Assembly: GCF_028548455.1 (NCBI RefSeq)
Contig: NZ_JAQQLF010000004.1
Coordinates: 172,948 to 236,947 of the forward strand
Source: Vogesella aquatica
Lineage (GTDB): Bacteria; Pseudomonadota; Gammaproteobacteria; Burkholderiales; Chromobacteriaceae
Direction: 5' to 3'
Length of the DNA: 64,000 nt
Shown: positions 28,923 to 39,052 of the stretch, piece by piece
Layout: the number at the start of each line of letters is the position of its first letter
Position numbering within the stretch: the first letter of the stretch is position 1
Notes under the pieces: generated by a model
Database searches by the model: none
What the model was told of the DNA's origin: nothing
What the model saw: only the letters and a program-made list of their open reading frames with translations
Made by a program: the position numbers and the translations under genes

Positions 28923-29708
28923 ATGATGGTTCAGCTTACTACCCAGCAGGCATTCGAGCGTTTGCTGTTTCGCGACGCTGATGGCCGCTATTGCGCCCGT
29001 TTCGCCGATTATCGCCTGCAGAGTGTGTTTCAACCGCTGTTTTATCGTAGCGGCAGCATTTTTGGCTACGAGGCCTTGTTGCGGGTATACGACCCGCAGG
29101 GGCGGCAGCTGCGGCCAGACCTGTTTTTCCACAGCCTGGATACCGATGACCAGATCGATGCCGACCGCTTGTCGCGGGTGCTGCACTTTCGCAACTTTGC
29201 CCAGGCGCGGGTAGCCGGTTGCCTTAACCTGAACCTGATTCCCAACACGCTGTTGCACGACAAGGGTTACGGCAACAATTTCGGGCTGATGACCCGCCGC
29301 TGTGGCGAGCTGGGGCTGGAAACGTCACAGGTGATTCTGGAAGTACTGGAATACGAAATCGAGCAAAGCCCCTTGCAGCTGGCCGGCAGCCTGCGCGAGG
29401 CCAAGGCGGCGGGCTTTGGCGTGGCGCTGGACGATTTTGGTGCGGTGTCGTCCAGCCAGGGGCGGGTGAAGGCGCTGTGCCCCGATATCATCAAGATTGA
29501 TCGCAGCCTGCTGCTGGATTACATGCAGGGCGATAACGGCCGCTTGCAGCGTGTGCTGGAGCAGGGTTGGCAGATCGGCAGCCGTATGCTGATCGAGGGG
29601 GTCGAAACGGCAGAGCAGCTGGCGGCGATGCAGGCGCTGGGGCTGGAGCTGTACCAGGGGTTTTATCTGGGCATGCCGGCCGAGCTGCGGGTGGAGGAAC
29701 TGGTGTAG
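28923..29708 (+). CDS. EAL-domain c-di-GMP phosphodiesterase
   Basis: 261 residues: an EAL domain preceded by only about 25 residues, with no membrane segment or sensor. Catalytic set appears complete: EAL in YEALLRV, Asn in LNLNLIP, Glu in VILEVLEYEI, DDFG, KID in DIIKIDRSLL, EGVET and QG in YQGFYLG. Active c-di-GMP hydrolysis is therefore expected. ATG at 28923 follows AGGATGG; a second ATG follows immediately. Confidence 0.88.
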   Translation: MMVQLTTQQAFERLLFRDADGRYCARFADYRLQSVFQPLFYRSGSIFGYEALLRVYDPQGRQLRPDLFFHSLDTDDQIDADRLSRVLHFRNFAQARVAGCLNLNLIPNTLLHDKGYGNNFGLMTRRCGELGLETSQVILEVLEYEIEQSPLQLAGSLREAKAAGFGVALDDFGAVSSSQGRVKALCPDIIKIDRSLLLDYMQGDNGRLQRVLEQGWQIGSRMLIEGVETAEQLAAMQALGLELYQGFYLGMPAELRVEELV

Positions 29709-29739
29709 CACCAACGTTGCGCCGCGCCGGCTCATGACG

Positions 29740-29773
29740 AAAAACGCCTGCAGCGTGTGCTGCAGGCGTTTTT
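29740..29773. terminator. Bidirectional terminator between EAL gene and convergent gene
   Basis: AAAAACGCCTGCAGC / GCTGCAGGCGTTTTT with a GTGT loop, symmetrical A- and T-tracts. Confidence 0.93.
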
Positions 29774-29791
29774 CATGGCGGATGGCCGGGC

Positions 29792-30262
29792 TCAGCCTTC
29801 GTCGCTGTCGTCGGCGCTCACCGGGATATACAGCTCGACCACGCTGTCGGCGTGCTCCGGCCCCAAAAAGCGGGCGTCCATATACTCGAACTCGATACCG
29901 GCCACGGCGGCCAGGCCGGCTTCCGGCAGCCATTCGGTGTAGGCGGCGCGGAAGGTGTCCGGCAGGCCGCGTACCGGGCCACGGTGTTCGACGATGGCGT
30001 AGTCCTGCTCGGGCACGTCCAGCGCCACCATACCGTCCGGCACGGCGGTGTCGGCGGCCACGGCCACGGCGGCGATGTAGCGGAACTGGCCGTCGGCCTG
30101 CGCCTGGCAAATACCGTAGCTGGCGTCGCCCAGCGGCTGTGCCTCGGCGATGCGCGGCACGAAACGCTGCCACAGCTCGGGAATGGTGCCGTCAGCCGGG
30201 CTGGTCCAGGCCATGCCGATGACGCGGAAGGCGGGATGGGTCACAAGGGTAGGGGTTTGCAT
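29792..30262 (-). CDS. GyrI-like/AraC effector-binding domain protein
   Basis: 156 residues, a stand-alone effector-binding (SHS2) domain: FRVIGMAWTSPADGTIPELWQ, DYAIVEHRGPVRGLPDTF and a terminal VVELYIPV strand with Glu. This family includes GyrI and the C-terminal ligand domains of AraC-type regulators; without a DNA-binding part it likely binds a small ligand. The ATG at 30262 opens the domain. Convergent with the EAL gene. Confidence 0.78.
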   Translation of the reverse strand: MQTPTLVTHPAFRVIGMAWTSPADGTIPELWQRFVPRIAEAQPLGDASYGICQAQADGQFRYIAAVAVAADTAVPDGMVALDVPEQDYAIVEHRGPVRGLPDTFRAAYTEWLPEAGLAAVAGIEFEYMDARFLGPEHADSVVELYIPVSADDSDEG

Positions 30263-30284
30263 GGCGGGCTCCGCTGGCGGGTAA

Positions 30285-30294
30285 GGTTGGCCGC
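30285..30294 (+). repeat. Dispersed repeat copy flanking a terminator
   Basis: AAGGTTGGCCGCAGC. With TGCGGCCAAC at 30346-30355 it makes an inverted pair with 10-base arms enclosing the terminator hairpin at 30309-30343. Confidence 0.85.
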
Positions 30295-30302
30295 AGCATA
30301 GC

Positions 30303-30343
30303 AAAAAAGCGGCGTGCCGGCCTGAAAAGCACCGGCACGCCGC
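30303..30343 (-). terminator. Terminator of the FAD oxidoreductase gene
   Basis: On the minus strand, GCGGCGTGCCGG and CCGGCACGCCGC arms followed by TTTTTT (plus strand A-run 30303-30308). Confidence 0.9.
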
Positions 30344-30362
30344 CTTGCGGCCAACGTGGCTG

Positions 30363-33300
30363 TTACAGCAGCACGCGTTCCACGCCGCCGTTACGGGCGT
30401 TGTCGACGTATTCCTTCATCCAGTTATCGCCCAGGATGTGCTTGGCCATCTCCACCACGATGTAGTCGGCCTGGGTGCCGGTGTCGTCGCTGTAGCGGCT
30501 CAGGCCCTGCAGGCACGACGGGCAGGAGGTGAGGATCTTCACCGGCTGCTCGCTGGCACCGACCTTGGCCAGGTCCTTGTTGATTTCTTCTTCCTTGCGG
30601 AAGCGCACCTGGGTGGCAATGTCGGGGCGGCTGGCGGCAAAGGTGCCGGATTCGCCGCAGCAACGGTCGTTTTGCACCACGCCGCCGCCCATCAGCTCGT
30701 TGACCACCTTGATCGGCTGGTAGGCCTTCATCGGGGTGTGGCAAGGGTCGTGGTACATATACTTCTGGCCGCTGACGCCGTCCAGTTTCAGGCCTTTTTC
30801 CATCAGGTATTCGTGGATGTCGATGATGCGGCAGCCGGGGAAGATCTCTTCGAAGCGGTAGTTGGCCAGCTGGTCGTAGCAGGTACCACAGCTCACCACC
30901 ACGGTCTTGATGTCCAGGTAGTTCAGCGTGTTGGCCATGCGGTGGAACAGCACGCGGTTCTCGGTGGTGATCTCGTCGCCCTTGTCCTTGTAGCCGGCGC
31001 TGGTCTGCGGGTAGCCGCAGCACAGGTAGCCCGGCGGCAGCACGGTCTGGGTGCCCACGTGCCACAGCATGGCCTGAGTGGCCAGGCCTACCTGGCTGAA
31101 CAGGCGCTCCGAGCCGCAGCCGGGGAAGTAGAACACCGCTTCGGCGTCTTCGCTCACCTTCGGGTTGCGGATCACCGGAATCACGTTGGCGTCTTCCACA
31201 TCCAGCAGCGCGCGCGCGGTTTTCTTGGGCAGGCCGCCCGGCATCGGCTTGTTGATGAAGTGGATGACTTGCGCCTTGACCTCGGGTTTGCCGATGGTGG
31301 CCGGCGGTTGTGCAGTCTGGCTGCCGGTGAGGCCCAGTTTCTTGCCGAGGCTGTTACCCAGGCGCTGAAGTTTGTAGGCGCCGCCCACCAGGCCGGCGCG
31401 GATGCCTTTGATGGTGGCCGGGTCTTTGGCGGTGAGGAAGGCCATGCCCAGTGCGGTGCCGGGGTTGAACTTCTTGTTGCCGGTCTTGCGCAGGAAGTTG
31501 CGCATGGCGACCGATACGTCGCCAAAGTCGATCTTCACCGGGCACGGCTTCACGCAGCGGTGGCACACGGTGCAGTGGTCGGCCACGTCGGACAGCTCTT
31601 CAAAGTGCTTGAGGCTGACGCCACGGCGGGTTTGTTCTTCGTACAGGAAGGCTTCGGTGAGCAGGCCTACACCCAGGATCTTGTTTCGCGGGCTGTACAG
31701 CAGGTTGGCGCGCGGTACGTGGGTGGAGCACACCGGTTTGCACTTGCCGCAGCGCAGGCAGTCTTTCACCGAGTCGCTGATCGCGCCCAGGTCGGATTGC
31801 TCCAGAATCAGCGATTCGGCACCCAGCAGCGAGAACGATGGCGTGTAGGCCATGCTGAGGTCGGCACCCGGCAGCAGCTTGCCCTTGTTGAAGTGGCCGT
31901 TCGGGTCCACGCGCGCCTTGTAGTCGCGGAAGGGCTGGATTTCTTCTTCGGTGAGGAATTCCAGCTTGGTGATGCCGATGCCGTGCTCGCCGGAGATCAC
32001 GCCGTTCAGGCTGCGCGCCAGTTTCATGATGCGCTCTACCGCACGGTGCGCGGTTTGCAGCATCTCGTAGTCGTCCGAGTTCACCGGCAGGTTGGTGTGC
32101 ACGTTGCCGTCGCCGGCGTGCATGTGCAGCGCCACGAAGGCACGGCCGCGTAGCACTTTTTGCTGGATCAGGCCGATGGCTTCGGTAATGGTGCTGTCGG
32201 CCTTGCCGGCAAACAGCGCCAGCAGCTCGCCTTGCAGCTCGCGCTTCCAGCTCACGCGCAGCTTGAAGTCGCGCATGGCGATGAACACGCTGGCGGCAGG
32301 GTTGGCCGCAGCGTCTTCCAGCGGGGCTTGCGGCCAACCCTGGGTGTACTCGGCCAGCGGCGTGTCCAGGTTGTCCAGCAGCCACTGCCAGCGGCTACGC
32401 ACAGCGCCAATCAGCTCCAGCGCGCTTTCGCGGCGGTCGCCGATCAGCTCGTCGGCCGACAGCGTGCCACCTTCGGTATCCACCGGCAGGCGGCCGTGGA
32501 AAAACTCGGCCAGCTGGTCCAGCAGCTTGATCTTGCTGGCCACGGACAGCTCGATGTTGATGCGCTCGATGCCGTCGCTGTAGTCGCCCAGGCGGTTCAG
32601 CGGAATCACCACGTCTTCGTTGATCTTGAAGGCGTTGGTGTGGCGGGCAATGGCGGCGGTACGGCTGCGGTCCAGCCAGAAGGTCTTGCGTGCCTCGGGG
32701 GTCACGGCGATAAAGCCTTCACCGTGGCGGGCGTTGGCGTAGCGCACCACCTGGCTGGCGGCCTCGGCCACCGCGTTTTCGTTATCCGATACGATGTCGG
32801 CGATCAGCACCATTTTCGGGCGGCCACGGCCCTTGGCCTTGGTGGCGTAGCCCACGGCGCGCACGTAGCGCCAGTCCAGGTGCTCCAGGCCGGCCAGCTG
32901 CACGCCGGCGGCCAGGCCTGCGCCATTGGGCTTGAAGTAGTCGGTGATCTCCACAATCGCCGGGGTGGCTTCGGCCACGGTGCCGAAGAATTCCAGACAG
33001 ACGGTGCGGATGTGCGCCGGCATGCGGTGCAGCACAAAGCGCGCGCTGGTGATGATGCCGTCGGTGCCTTCCTTCTGCACGCCGGGCAGGCCGGCCAGGA
33101 ATTTGTCGGTGACGTCCTTGCCCAGGCCCACCTTGCGGAAGGCGCTGCCCGGGATCACCAGCTCTTCGCTGCTGATCACGGTTTTGCCGTCGTCCTGCAG
33201 GCGCGTGACGCGGAAGGCGGCGGTGTCCACGTCGTGGATCTTGCCGTAGTTGTGGCCGATGCGCTCCACGAACATCCAGTTGCCGTCCGGGTCCACCATT

Positions 33301-34208
33301 TTCCAGCTGGCCAGGTTGTCCAGCGTGGTGCCCCACAGCACGGCCTTTTTGCCGCCTGCGTTCATGGCGATGTTGCCGCCGATACAGGACGCCTCGGCCG
33401 AGGTCGGGTCCACGGCAAACACCAGGCCGGCTGCGCCGGCGGCTTCCGCTACGCGGGCGGTGACCACGCCGGCACCGCACTGGATGGTGGCCCGCTTGCC
33501 GTCCAGGCCGGGCAGCTCGACGAATTCCACGCCCAGGTGGCGGTCCATTTTCTCGGTGTTGATCACGGCGCTGCGGCGGTCCAGCGGTACGGCGCCGCCG
33601 GTGTAGCCGGTACCACCGCCACGCGGGATGATGGTGAGCTTGAGCTCGATACAGGCTTTCACCAGCGGGGCGATTTCGGCTTCGGTGTCCGGGCACAGCA
33701 CCACAAACGGGTATTCCACGCGCCAGTCGGTGGCGTCGGTCACGTGCGATACGCGGGCCAGGCCGTCAAACAGGATATTGTCGCGGCGGGTGATCTTGCC
33801 CAGGCGCTTCAGGATGGCGGCGCGCAGTTCGCGCGTTTCGCCGAACTGCTGCTCGAAGCTGTCGACCGCGGCGTAGGCGGCGGTAATCATGCGGCCAACC
33901 TTGTCGTTGCCGTCGCGGCGTTTTTCCACTTCGCCCAGGCGGTGGCGCAGCGCGCCAACCAGCGCGGTGAGGCGCTGCGGGTTGTCCAGCAGGTCGTCTA
34001 CCAGGTAGGGGTTGCGGTCTACCACCCAGATATCACCCAGTACCTCGAAAAGCATACGGGCAGAGCGGCCTGTTTTCCGCTCTGCCCGCAGTTCTTCAAG
34101 CAGTTGCCACATGGGTGCGCCCAAAAGGCGGATGATGATCTCGCGATCCGAATACGAGGTGTAGTTGTACGGAATTTCCCGTACACGCTGCTGGGTGGTG
34201 TTGCTCAT
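30363..34208 (-). CDS. Large FAD/Fe-S oxidoreductase: DUF3683, FAD-oxidase and CCG domains
   Basis: 1281 residues, a single-chain flavo-iron-sulfur enzyme related to D-lactate dehydrogenase and glycolate oxidase subunits GlcD+GlcF. Order: DUF3683 region (about 1-160), FAD_binding_4 with [16 protein letters not shown] (near 215), FAD-oxidase C-terminal domain with [12 protein letters not shown] (about 690), two [4Fe-4S] motifs [11 protein letters not shown] near 815 and [12 protein letters not shown] near 880, and two CCG-type domains ([10 protein letters not shown] near 1062, CCGESGTFA near 1184). Start at 34208 follows AGGGACAT. The likely role is a membrane-associated D-2-hydroxyacid oxidation feeding quinone; substrate unproven. 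It has a 14-base-arm repeat hairpin inside (32297-32342). Confidence 0.85.
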   Translation of the reverse strand: MSNTTQQRVREIPYNYTSYSDREIIIRLLGAPMWQLLEELRAERKTGRSARMLFEVLGDIWVVDRNPYLVDDLLDNPQRLTALVGALRHRLGEVEKRRDGNDKVGRMITAAYAAVDSFEQQFGETRELRAAILKRLGKITRRDNILFDGLARVSHVTDATDWRVEYPFVVLCPDTEAEIAPLVKACIELKLTIIPRGGGTGYTGGAVPLDRRSAVINTEKMDRHLGVEFVELPGLDGKRATIQCGAGVVTARVAEAAGAAGLVFAVDPTSAEASCIGGNIAMNAGGKKAVLWGTTLDNLASWKMVDPDGNWMFVERIGHNYGKIHDVDTAAFRVTRLQDDGKTVISSEELVIPGSAFRKVGLGKDVTDKFLAGLPGVQKEGTDGIITSARFVLHRMPAHIRTVCLEFFGTVAEATPAIVEITDYFKPNGAGLAAGVQLAGLEHLDWRYVRAVGYATKAKGRGRPKMVLIADIVSDNENAVAEAASQVVRYANARHGEGFIAVTPEARKTFWLDRSRTAAIARHTNAFKINEDVVIPLNRLGDYSDGIERINIELSVASKIKLLDQLAEFFHGRLPVDTEGGTLSADELIGDRRESALELIGAVRSRWQWLLDNLDTPLAEYTQGWPQAPLEDAAANPAASVFIAMRDFKLRVSWKRELQGELLALFAGKADSTITEAIGLIQQKVLRGRAFVALHMHAGDGNVHTNLPVNSDDYEMLQTAHRAVERIMKLARSLNGVISGEHGIGITKLEFLTEEEIQPFRDYKARVDPNGHFNKGKLLPGADLSMAYTPSFSLLGAESLILEQSDLGAISDSVKDCLRCGKCKPVCSTHVPRANLLYSPRNKILGVGLLTEAFLYEEQTRRGVSLKHFEELSDVADHCTVCHRCVKPCPVKIDFGDVSVAMRNFLRKTGNKKFNPGTALGMAFLTAKDPATIKGIRAGLVGGAYKLQRLGNSLGKKLGLTGSQTAQPPATIGKPEVKAQVIHFINKPMPGGLPKKTARALLDVEDANVIPVIRNPKVSEDAEAVFYFPGCGSERLFSQVGLATQAMLWHVGTQTVLPPGYLCCGYPQTSAGYKDKGDEITTENRVLFHRMANTLNYLDIKTVVVSCGTCYDQLANYRFEEIFPGCRIIDIHEYLMEKGLKLDGVSGQKYMYHDPCHTPMKAYQPIKVVNELMGGGVVQNDRCCGESGTFAASRPDIATQVRFRKEEEINKDLAKVGASEQPVKILTSCPSCLQGLSRYSDDTGTQADYIVVEMAKHILGDNWMKEYVDNARNGGVERVLL
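32297..32342. repeat. Long inverted pair of dispersed repeats within the FAD oxidoreductase gene
   Basis: Arms 32297-32310 and 32329-32342 are perfect 14-base reverse complements (CAGGGTTGGCCGCA) around an 18-base loop. Each contains an exact GGTTGGCCGC (32300, 32330). Located in protein-coding DNA. Confidence 0.9.
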
Positions 34209-34457
34209 ATGTCCCTGAACTTCGGCAAGTTTTGGATAATTCCCGAAATAGTAGCCGAAATGTTGCGCCGCGAAAAATGCCGCTAACGTCAGGGTTATAG
34301 GGAGAATGTAGTTTGGATACGGTAAATTGGTCGCAGCTCGCATGAATGTAGCGCACTGGCTACAAAAACCGGTGCATTATGCTGCGATGGCGGGCTATGG
34401 GGTGGCATCGTGCCGGGGCGTGTGTTTTGCCGCAGGCCAATGCCACCACAGATTCTG

Positions 34458-35441
34458 TCAGTGATGGTGCCGTGCCAGCTGGCAGGCGAGCTGGCAGGCT
34501 TCAAACAGGCTGCCGGGGTCGGCGCGGCCGCTGCCGGCCAGGTCCAGCGCGGTGCCGTGGTCTACCGAGGTGCGGATGATGGGCAGCCCCAGCGTAATGT
34601 TGATGCCGGCCCCGAAGCTGGCGTGCTTGAGCACCGGCAGGCCCTGGTCGTGGTACATGGCCAGCACGGCGTCGGCACTGGCCAGCTTGTCGGGGTTGAA
34701 CAGGGTATCGGCGGGTAGCGGGCCGACAAGCTGCATGCCCTCGGCGCGCAGCTCGCTCAGCACCGGCTCGATCACGTCGATTTCCTCGCGCCCCATGTGG
34801 CCGCCTTCACCGGCGTGCGGGTTCAGCCCGGCCACCAGGATGCGCGGTGCCGCGATGCCGAATTTACCCACCAGGTCGGCGTGCAGGATGGTGATGACCT
34901 CGCGCAGGCTGTCGCGGCTAATGGCATCGGCCACGGCACGCAGTGGCAGGTGGGTGGTGGCCAGCGCCACGCGCATGCCGGCCCCGGCCAGCATCATCAC
35001 CACCTTGGGTGTGCCGGTGCGCTCGGCCAGGTATTCGGTATGGCCGCTGAAGGCGATACCGGCATCGTTGATCACGCCCTTGTGTACCGGTGCCGTCACC
35101 ATGGCGGCAAATTCGCCGCGCTGGCAGCCGTCTATCGCCACATCCAGCGTAGCCAGCACATAGCGGCCGTTGGCCGCATCCAGCTGCCCTGCCGCGGCCG
35201 CTGCGGCCAACGGTACGTGCCATACCTCCAGCGCACCGGCGGGGGCGGCTTGTCCGGGCTGGTAATCGTGCAGCGGGGTGTGCAGGCCAAGCTGCGCGGC
35301 GCGGCTGGCCAGCAGGTGTTTGTCGGCAATGACGACCAGGCGGGCCGGCAGGCCCAGCTCGGGCAGGCGTAGTACCAGGTCGGGGCCGATGCCGGCAGGC
35401 TCGCCGGCGGTAATGGCCAATACGGGGCGGGAATGGGGCAT
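34458..35441 (-). CDS. pdxA: 4-hydroxythreonine-4-phosphate dehydrogenase PdxA
   Basis: 327 residues, standard length; NAD-dependent oxidation in pyridoxal 5'-phosphate synthesis. Landmarks: [38 protein letters not shown] (metal-binding His), [15 protein letters not shown], and [25 protein letters not shown]. Third gene after lptD-surA, but a good terminator lies between surA and pdxA, so it may depend on read-through or its own promoter. Contains a repeat near-pair at 35167-35213. Confidence 0.96.
   Translation of the reverse strand: MPHSRPVLAITAGEPAGIGPDLVLRLPELGLPARLVVIADKHLLASRAAQLGLHTPLHDYQPGQAAPAGALEVWHVPLAAAAAAGQLDAANGRYVLATLDVAIDGCQRGEFAAMVTAPVHKGVINDAGIAFSGHTEYLAERTGTPKVVMMLAGAGMRVALATTHLPLRAVADAISRDSLREVITILHADLVGKFGIAAPRILVAGLNPHAGEGGHMGREEIDVIEPVLSELRAEGMQLVGPLPADTLFNPDKLASADAVLAMYHDQGLPVLKHASFGAGINITLGLPIIRTSVDHGTALDLAGSGRADPGSLFEACQLACQLARHHH
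35167..35213. repeat. Inverted near-copy pair with matching substitution in both arms
   Basis: CCGTTGGCCGCA (35167-35178) and TGCGGCCAACGG (35202-35213) are perfect 12-base reverse complements. Both differ from the repeat consensus at the same place (C for G), so pairing is kept although the sequence departs from the core. Inside pdxA. Confidence 0.8.
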
Positions 35442-35453
35442 GGCGGCTTCCGT

Positions 35454-35480
35454 AAAAAAAGCCGATGCAGGGATCGGCTT
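35454..35480 (-). terminator. Terminator between surA and pdxA
   Basis: Minus-strand AAGCCGAT / ATCGGCTT stem with seven T following (plus-strand A-run 35454-35460). Confidence 0.9.
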
Positions 35481-35502
35481 GGCATGGGGGGCGTGGCCCG
35501 GC

Positions 35503-36780
35503 TTATTTTTCTACCAGGCGGTCGTCGATAAAGGCGCTGGCGCGCAGCTGCTCCAGCCAGTCGATATAGCTTTGTTCGATCTTGCGCTGGCGGATCTGCT
35601 GTTTCACGACCAGCTTTTCGCGGTCGGTAGACACATCCTGGCTACGCACGTCTTCCAGCAGGATCAGGTGCCAGCCGAACGGGGTTTTTACCGGTTCGCT
35701 GACTTGTTTGGCTTGCAGCTGGCGGAAAGTACGCTCGAAGTCCGGTACGGTATCGCCCTCGTTTACCCAGCCCAGGTCACCGCCCAGCGAAGCTGAGCCG
35801 TCTTCGGAAAACTGGCGCGCCATGTCTTCGAACTTGGCACCGCGCTTGATGCGGTCTTGCACCTGCAGGATGCGGGCATAGGCGTCGGTGTCGGAAGTAG
35901 CTTCGTTGGTTTTCACCAGAATGTGGCGCACCTTGTGCTGTTTTACGTATTGCGGGCCGCTGGTGTCGCGCTTGTCTACCAGCTTGAACAGGTACAGGCT
36001 GCCGCTGGCGCGTACCAGCTCGGTAACGCCGCCTACCGGCAGCGAATCCAGCAGTTTGATGAAGTCTTGCGGCAGGGCACTGGCGTTACGCCAGCCCAGA
36101 TCACCACCTTGCAGGGCGTTGCTGGCTTCGGAGTAGGCTGCCGCTACCTGGGCAAACGACTTGCCGGCCTTGATCTCGGCCTCTGCCTTTATCAGCTTCT
36201 GGCGGCGCTCTTCTACCTGGGCAGGGGTGGCGCGCTCCGGGATATTGACCTGGATGGCAGCCAGACGGTATTCGATACGGTTCAGCCCGGTAGTGGTTTG
36301 CTGTACCTGGGCAACTTCCTGGTCGGTGACATTCACGCGGCTGTTGACTTCGCGTTCCTTGATGCGCTCCAGCAGCAGGTCGCTGCGCAGCTGTTCACGC
36401 AGTTTGGCCATGCTGCTGCCGTCTTTTTCCAGCAGGGCACGCAGGCCTGGCAGGTCGGTCTTGTTTTGCTGGGCAATGCTCTGCAGTGCCTGGTCCAGCT
36501 CCAGCTCGCCAATGCGCAGGCCGTTATTGTTGGCGTATTGCAGCTGCAGCTGTTCGTTGATCATCATGTCCAGCACCTGGCGCGACAGCACTTCGGCAGC
36601 CGGGGCTTCGATGTTCTGGCGTTGCAGGTTGCCGCGCGCGTTTTGCACGCGTTGTGCCAGCTCGGACTGGGTAATCACGCTGTTATTCACCACGGCAACG
36701 ATGCGGTCTACGGTGGAAATGGCCAGCGCCGGTGTGGCCAGGCAAGCAGAGGCAAAGGCGGCAAGAAAGAGCTTTTTCAT
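35503..36780 (-). CDS. surA: Periplasmic chaperone and peptidyl-prolyl isomerase SurA
   Basis: 425 residues. Signal peptide [21 protein letters not shown]-terminal SurA chaperone domain ([37 protein letters not shown]), then two parvulin domains, the second with [10 protein letters not shown] and [14 protein letters not shown] and GDLGWVNEG. Folds outer membrane barrels including LptD. Its ATG overlaps the end of lptD by one base, so translation is coupled, which suits its role in LptD folding. Confidence 0.95.
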   Translation of the reverse strand: MKKLFLAAFASACLATPALAISTVDRIVAVVNNSVITQSELAQRVQNARGNLQRQNIEAPAAEVLSRQVLDMMINEQLQLQYANNNGLRIGELELDQALQSIAQQNKTDLPGLRALLEKDGSSMAKLREQLRSDLLLERIKEREVNSRVNVTDQEVAQVQQTTTGLNRIEYRLAAIQVNIPERATPAQVEERRQKLIKAEAEIKAGKSFAQVAAAYSEASNALQGGDLGWRNASALPQDFIKLLDSLPVGGVTELVRASGSLYLFKLVDKRDTSGPQYVKQHKVRHILVKTNEATSDTDAYARILQVQDRIKRGAKFEDMARQFSEDGSASLGGDLGWVNEGDTVPDFERTFRQLQAKQVSEPVKTPFGWHLILLEDVRSQDVSTDREKLVVKQQIRQRKIEQSYIDWLEQLRASAFIDDRLVEK

Positions 36781-38966
36781 TATTTGTCTGCAGTCTCGTT
36801 GATTTTGCTGTAGCCCGGTATGGCCAGGCGCAGCGTTTCCAGTGGGTTATTCCCTATGCTGCTGAGGTCTTTCAGTTCCAGCTGCAGGAAGAAGGCGTTC
36901 TTGGTCTTGGTCAGGTCGGTTACGTAGCGCTGCGCCACCAGCCGTGTACTCCAGCAGCCATGCTGGTATTCGAGGCCGGCGAGCTGTTCCAGTGCCTTCT
37001 TGTCGCGCAGCGAGTAGTTCTGGCGCGCGACGGCGTACCACTGGCGTGCAATCGGCCATTGCCCGGCAATATCCAGCTGGCGCAGTACGTCGCGCTGGCT
37101 GCTGGTACCGACGACTTCGTCGCGGCCATAGCGGTAGCGCACGCTGACGGCCTTGCCTGGTGCCGGGTTGTAGCGCAGCTGGGCATTGTAGCGCTCGGTT
37201 TTATCTAGTGTCTGGTTGTACTGGTAGCTGGCGTCCAGGCGCAAGGCGCGGCTGAGGTCGCCGCCCAGCGTGACTAGCAGGTCGGAGCCGCCCTGGCTGC
37301 GCTGGGTGGTATTGCCGGCCAGTGTGGTGTCGCTGTTATCCAGATAGAAGCGTTGACCGATGGCTACGCGCAGTCGTTCCAGCCCGCTGTCGTTCTCCAG
37401 CAGGCGGCTGGTCAGTGCTGCGGTAATCTGGTTGGCGGCATTGATGCGGTCGTAGCCGGAAAAACGGTTTTCGCTGAACAGCTGGGCAAAGTTGAAGTCG
37501 TTTTCCGAGGTATCGAAGTTGGGCAGGTTGCTTTGTTCGGTACTGGGGATGTTGACGTAGTACAGCCGCGGCTCCAGCGTCTGGCTGACTGCCCGGTCTT
37601 GCAGGGTGCTGTCGCGCTCGAATACCAGGCCGCTGTCCAGGCTGGTAATCGGCAGGGTACGGTCCAGCGTATAGCCCGCCTGGCCATTATGGCTATCGAG
37701 CTGGTAACGGGTATGGTGCAGGCCTATCTTGGGGCGGAAAAAGCCCCATGGCCGCTCCAGCGCCCAGCTTATGCTGGGGTACGCTACCGTACGCCAGCCT
37801 TCCAGCTTGGTGCGGTGGTCAAAGCGGGTGACTTCGCTTTCCAGTGCCAGGCGGAAATCGCCCAGCTGCTGGTTACTGGTAGCCACGATCTGCGGCAGGC
37901 GGGCGTAGGGCTCGTCCACGCTGCCGGTGCTGTCTTGCAGGGTCTGGTAGCGCTGGGCTTTCACCGTAACGCTGGCCCAGCCCGGGGTGTAGGACAGCCA
38001 GGCTTCGCGCACCAGGTTCACGTTGGCCGCCGCGCTGTTGCGATCGCCAAAGTCCTGGAAGTAATCGTTATCCGATACCCGGGTGCCGTTCAGGCCGGCA
38101 CTGATCTGGCTGCCAAAACGCTGGCTATGGCTTAGCTGCCACAACGAGCGCTGTTTGTTCGCTTTGCTGTCGTCCAGCTGTTCGGTGGTGATCTTGCCGC
38201 TATAGTCCGGCTGCAGGTAACGCCCTTCCACCCCCAGCATCAGGCCGCGCTGGGCCATATAGGTGGGCGTAAGGGTGGCGTCCATATCGGGCGCGATATT
38301 CCAGTAGTAGGGCACGGCCAGCTGCAGGCCGTCGCTACCGGTTTTCACCGTGGGGAACAGCAGGCCGCTCTTGCGCCCGCCGTCCAGCGGGAAGTCGATC
38401 CACGGCGTGTACAGGACGGGTACGCCCTGGAACTCGATACGCGCATTGCGTGCCACGCCCACGTTGCGGCCGTAGTCCAGGTCGATGGTGCTGGCCTTCA
38501 GGTACCAGGAATCGTCGTTCGGCTCGCAGGTATTGGCGCGTGTGCCTTGCAGCTGGTACAGCCCCTTGCCCTGCATGCGCAGGGTATCGGCCTTGCCGCG
38601 CAGGGCGCGGCCGTTTTCCTGGAAGGCAAAGTCGGCGTTGCTGGCGCTGCCGGTCTGGGTATCCAGGTAGCTTTCCAGGTTATCGCCTTCTACCGTACTG
38701 CCTGCCTGGCGCGTGGTGGCACGCTGGCCGGCACGCACGTATTGCTTGTCGACGTAGTATTCGAGCCAGTCTGCTTCGAACTGCTGGCCATCGCGCTCGG
38801 CGCGGACATTGCCTTCGGCTTTGAGCTGAACTTCCATCTGGCCGTCGATGCGGTCGGCCTCGACGTGCAAAACCCCGGCGGGCATGGCATCGGCGAGTGC
38901 CGGCGTGCACAGGAACAGCGGAAACATGGCCGCAGCGAGCGGCGATAGGCGGAAGCGTGGCGGCAT
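36780..38966 (-). CDS. lptD: LPS assembly outer membrane protein LptD
   Basis: 728 residues. Signal peptide ends at about residue 25 (LFLCTPALADA). N-terminal OstA/LptA-like jellyroll (LHVEADRIDGQMEVQLKAEGNVRAERDGQQFEADW), then the beta-barrel. In the mature region I see only one Cys in each half: NTCEPNDDSW (N-terminal domain) and HGCWSTRLVA near the C-terminus. E. coli has four, forming two disulfides; here one inter-domain bond seems expected. First gene of lptD-surA, divergent from amgK. Confidence 0.95.
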   Translation of the reverse strand: MPPRFRLSPLAAAMFPLFLCTPALADAMPAGVLHVEADRIDGQMEVQLKAEGNVRAERDGQQFEADWLEYYVDKQYVRAGQRATTRQAGSTVEGDNLESYLDTQTGSASNADFAFQENGRALRGKADTLRMQGKGLYQLQGTRANTCEPNDDSWYLKASTIDLDYGRNVGVARNARIEFQGVPVLYTPWIDFPLDGGRKSGLLFPTVKTGSDGLQLAVPYYWNIAPDMDATLTPTYMAQRGLMLGVEGRYLQPDYSGKITTEQLDDSKANKQRSLWQLSHSQRFGSQISAGLNGTRVSDNDYFQDFGDRNSAAANVNLVREAWLSYTPGWASVTVKAQRYQTLQDSTGSVDEPYARLPQIVATSNQQLGDFRLALESEVTRFDHRTKLEGWRTVAYPSISWALERPWGFFRPKIGLHHTRYQLDSHNGQAGYTLDRTLPITSLDSGLVFERDSTLQDRAVSQTLEPRLYYVNIPSTEQSNLPNFDTSENDFNFAQLFSENRFSGYDRINAANQITAALTSRLLENDSGLERLRVAIGQRFYLDNSDTTLAGNTTQRSQGGSDLLVTLGGDLSRALRLDASYQYNQTLDKTERYNAQLRYNPAPGKAVSVRYRYGRDEVVGTSSQRDVLRQLDIAGQWPIARQWYAVARQNYSLRDKKALEQLAGLEYQHGCWSTRLVAQRYVTDLTKTKNAFFLQLELKDLSSIGNNPLETLRLAIPGYSKINETADK

Positions 38967-39052
38967 CGGGCAGTGTCGGCCCGGCGCGTGTTGGGGCCGG
39001 GCAAAGCGGTTACAATCGCTGCATTGTACCCAATTTACTGGTATACGCGACT

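Noticed and set aside
32160..34286. A 708-residue open frame opposite the FAD oxidoreductase
   Set aside because: Same cause: low-complexity translation and no start signal; the minus-strand gene has clear domains.
38967..39052. Divergent sigma-70 promoters for lptD and amgK
   Set aside because: TACAAT-like -10 elements exist on both strands, but matching -35 boxes at 16-18 bases are absent, so I leave them uncalled.
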